A stretch of DNA of 64,000 bases from Leguminivora glycinivorella (taxonomy: Eukaryota > Arthropoda > Insecta > Lepidoptera > Tortricidae). The notes under the pieces are model-generated. The model saw only the letters and a program-made list of their open reading frames with translations. It made no database searches and had not been told where the DNA came from. The translations under genes were made by a program, and so were the position numbers. The stretch covers positions 23,570,695 through 23,634,694 of the forward strand of contig NC_062982.1 in the NCBI RefSeq assembly GCF_023078275.1, given 5' to 3'. Shown here piece by piece: positions 61,970-64,000 of the stretch (positions are counted from its first letter, which is position 1; each line of letters begins with the position of its first letter).

Positions 61970-62800
61970 TGTTTTTATTTGGTTGGTTAACCGACACATA
62001 TTGTAACTACCCGAAGATGTTCAGTTCAAATCATTTGTTTACGTTCTTTTAAATAGGCATTTAAAAGAACGTGCTTTTAGGCAAAAGTACAGAGTACAGA
62101 GTATAGGGGTTTCTACTAACTATGACCCCACTAGATTATTCATCAGGCATGCGTGTCTCGAGCAGCTCAGATGGCGGTTGAAATTAAATTAGGGGTGAAG
62201 CCGGTGAAGGTTATGGGTTGGAAGCGGTTGTGGAATGGATGTCATTGCGAATGTGAAAGTTCAAGTGCCTACTCGCACGCTATGCTGTAGAGTAGATTCT
62301 TTGTCTACGCTTATTTGCGCAAAACAGTAGTATACCTAAATATTAAATACTACCCATCTAGTTAGCTCCTGCGTAGTAGCCGCGCCTGATCTACGTGAAG
62401 AGATGATTTCTAAATTCCATCATCGGCATTTGACCAAAATGTTATTTTATTATAGGTGCAACCTTGTAGCTGCCCCTGATATACTGGTTTCGAATCCTAT
62501 CTAACAGAGTGACGCCTGCAGACCAACGCAACATACGCATCTCCGTGGTGTGAAGTTTGTTTAGGTGGCATTCGTTTGTGGCCTAGCATTGTGTGGCATT
62601 ACTGCCGGTCTTACCGGTTTTGCTCCTTTCGTAACATAAACATAGAAAAATAAGTAACATAGGTACATTATTTTTCCAATTATAAGTGAATTCTACATTT
62701 CTTATGAGAGTTATCAATCAATCAATCAATCAATTTCATTTATTTAAAGGACCAACTGAGATCATTGTTGTTAGTAACTATGCAATTACATAATAATAAC
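61970..62800. other. no gene; (CAAT)n at 62713-62735
   Basis: CAATCAATCAATCAATCAAT is followed by TTTCATTTATTTAAAGGACC, a common retroelement tail context. TTTAAATAGGCATTTAAAAGAACGT near 62048 is a small palindrome. Nothing else recognised. Confidence 0.4.
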
Positions 62801-62804
62801 TTAA

Positions 62805-63030
62805 ATATGGCGTAGGGATGTGACGCTGACGACCCCATCGCCCACTGGTTTTACCAGTGCAATCAGTCAACGCAGGGCAACTTGTGGCGAGCTGTTGGGG
62901 AACAGCGACCCCACGTACCCGAGTGCTCCTGGGGAGTTCTGTTACCCGTAAGGCGGGTGGGTGGGACAGTACTCTCTACCTCTGGCTTGCCTTGGCTGGC
63001 CGTCCAGAGTGGAGTCATATAATTTTGCCT
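62805..63030 (+). repeat. retroelement 3' fragment
   Basis: GTCAACGCAGGGCAACTTGT, GGCGAGCTGTTGGGGAACAG, CGAGTGCTCCTGGGGAGTTC and GTTACCCGTAAGGCGGGTGG look like a recurrent moth retroelement segment; frames of 63-69 codons on both strands are not genes. Class unresolved. Confidence 0.35.
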
Positions 63031-63035
63031 AGCAA

Positions 63036-63284
63036 TAAAGCCTCTGCCACACATAAAGCGTTTTGATAACGTAGCGTTACTGCGTTAGCGGAGCGTCAGC
63101 GGAGCGCAATGATAGCGGTGCGCCGGCGGAATGCTGGCGTTCTGCTCGCAATCCGCGCTCGTTAGTTCCCGCCGGCGTCCGCTGGGCGCAACGCCAGCGT
63201 TCGTCCGGCGCACCGCTATCGTTGCGCTCCGCTACCGTTCCGGCTATACGCTATCAAAACGCGCATGTGTGGCCGAGCTTTAAA
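63036..63284. repeat. GC-rich palindromic MITE (family M1), complete
   Basis: TAAAGCCTCTGCCACACATA at the left and GCATGTGTGGCCGAGCTTTA at the right; long interior with GCGTTAGCGGAGCGTCAGCG, CCGCCGGCGTCCGCTGGGCG and GCGCACCGCTATCGTTGCGC. Confidence 0.85.
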
Positions 63285-63294
63285 GTTGCAACTT

Positions 63295-63373
63295 GTACTA
63301 TCAGCTGCAAAATGGTGAATTTATCAATGAATTCATTCATAATTTCTCCATGTACTTTTGCAGCTGATAGTAC
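63295..63373. repeat. inverted repeat, 18-bp perfect arms
   Basis: GTACTATCAGCTGCAAAA (63295-63312) is exactly inverted at 63356-63373, with a 43-nt loop. Small palindromic element adjoining the MITE. Confidence 0.65.
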
Positions 63374-64000
63374 TTCCTCATTGTTCTTCATTTCTCAGAA
63401 TGGTGAAGTTTTTACGCGTGTTTGTGTAACATTGAGGACGATACACAGTTAGCACCACTTGAAAGTCTTAGGCCGTGTGTCGTAAATTTAAATTCATTGC
63501 TCTATACGCTTTAATGGATACTAAAAGTTTAAGACGTGTCCCGAGACAATAATAAACAAGCCTCGCTAATTTAATGAAAATAAAGATGTCATTATTATTG
63601 TACGTATTTTATGGAAATATTTTAGTGACAGTAACTGGCAATACGTAATGTTGACGAAATATATAGTGAGCTGAAGTTTGAGAGATTGGAGACATTCCTT
63701 TTATTTGAAAATCAAGAGTGGATTTACTTCCTGTACCAAGATAATTTACTTAAATTAATTATTCCTTACTTTCGGAAATAATCATTAAAAAAAGATGCAA
63801 TTCGTTTCGTGACCAGAAGTAAAATGCTACTTCATCGGAAATAAAATAGTAGGTACATTATGTTACAAGTGCGAAAAAGAGAAAGTTCGAAACGAGTGGC
63901 GATAAATTAAAACCACCACCACCACCGAAGGGAGTGTTTTAAATCGACACGAGTATCGAATTTCCTTTTCGCACGTGTATCGTACGACGTGTTTCAGTAC
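63374..64000. other. no gene recognised
   Basis: AT-rich DNA with a short (ACC)n run at about 63912. No exon or repeat boundary seen. Confidence 0.35.

Overview
The window looks like nuclear DNA from a moth or butterfly (Lepidoptera). It is AT-rich and has no bacterial gene organisation. It is full of repeats typical of lepidopteran genomes: a Lep1-like Helitron (39893-40124), several tRNA-derived SINE families, a GC-rich palindromic MITE present in about eleven copies, Penelope-like remnants, and 5'-truncated LINE tails. I find no complete host protein-coding gene, rRNA or functional tRNA. The window reads as intergenic DNA or the inside of a very long intron. Two sites on the minus strand (11556/11557 and 45377/45378) have the form polypyrimidine-CAG|GTAAGTT. 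That is the signature of a recursive splice (ratchet) point. With an exon-like segment at 9336-9507 (minus), they suggest a minus-strand gene with long introns, but this is inference.

The best-supported element is a full-length DIRS-type tyrosine-recombinase retrotransposon at 47421-53194. It has split inverted terminal repeats (135 bp core arms), an internal complementary region (52808-52914) that joins the two outer ends, a gag-like ORF1 with a predicted GT-AG intron, an RT/RNase H/adenine-methylase-like ORF2, and an intact 303-residue tyrosine recombinase with R, HxxR and Y in place. This copy is broken: ORF1 has a one-base frameshift, and a short retroelement with a 12-bp target duplication sits inside ORF2.

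Region by region. 1-12 kb: SINE and LINE tails, hairpin MITEs and a repeat with a (TCCG)n tract. 12.6-14.9 kb: a large inverted repeat (about 650-bp arms) enclosing a Penelope-like solo insertion. 15.2-18.6 kb: a DNA transposon with terminal inverted repeats, 180-bp subterminal tandem repeats and a SAM-like first exon, carrying a mariner-like MITE and a foldback element. 19.0-24.3 kb: a MITE, a Penelope-like GIY-YIG fragment between inverted pLTR-like ends, an inverted SINE dimer, a 685-bp duplication and a near-perfect 170-bp-arm foldback. 25-26 kb: a foldback inserted in a SINE. 26-29 kb: little recognisable. 30-31.2 kb: SINEs. 31.2-34.7 kb: a 3.5-kb foldback element whose arms are tandem repeats of about 365 bp. 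35-47 kb: scattered MITEs, a truncated Jockey-like LINE with polyA, a Helitron and a cloverleaf palindrome. 47.4-53.2 kb: the DIRS element. 53.7-64 kb: MITEs, SINEs and LINE tails.

Almost all coding capacity belongs to mobile elements. Target-site duplications at 2701/2969, 13830/13993, 19738/20424, 20592/21344, 38410/38725 and 50984/51235 let individual insertions be bounded from the sequence alone.
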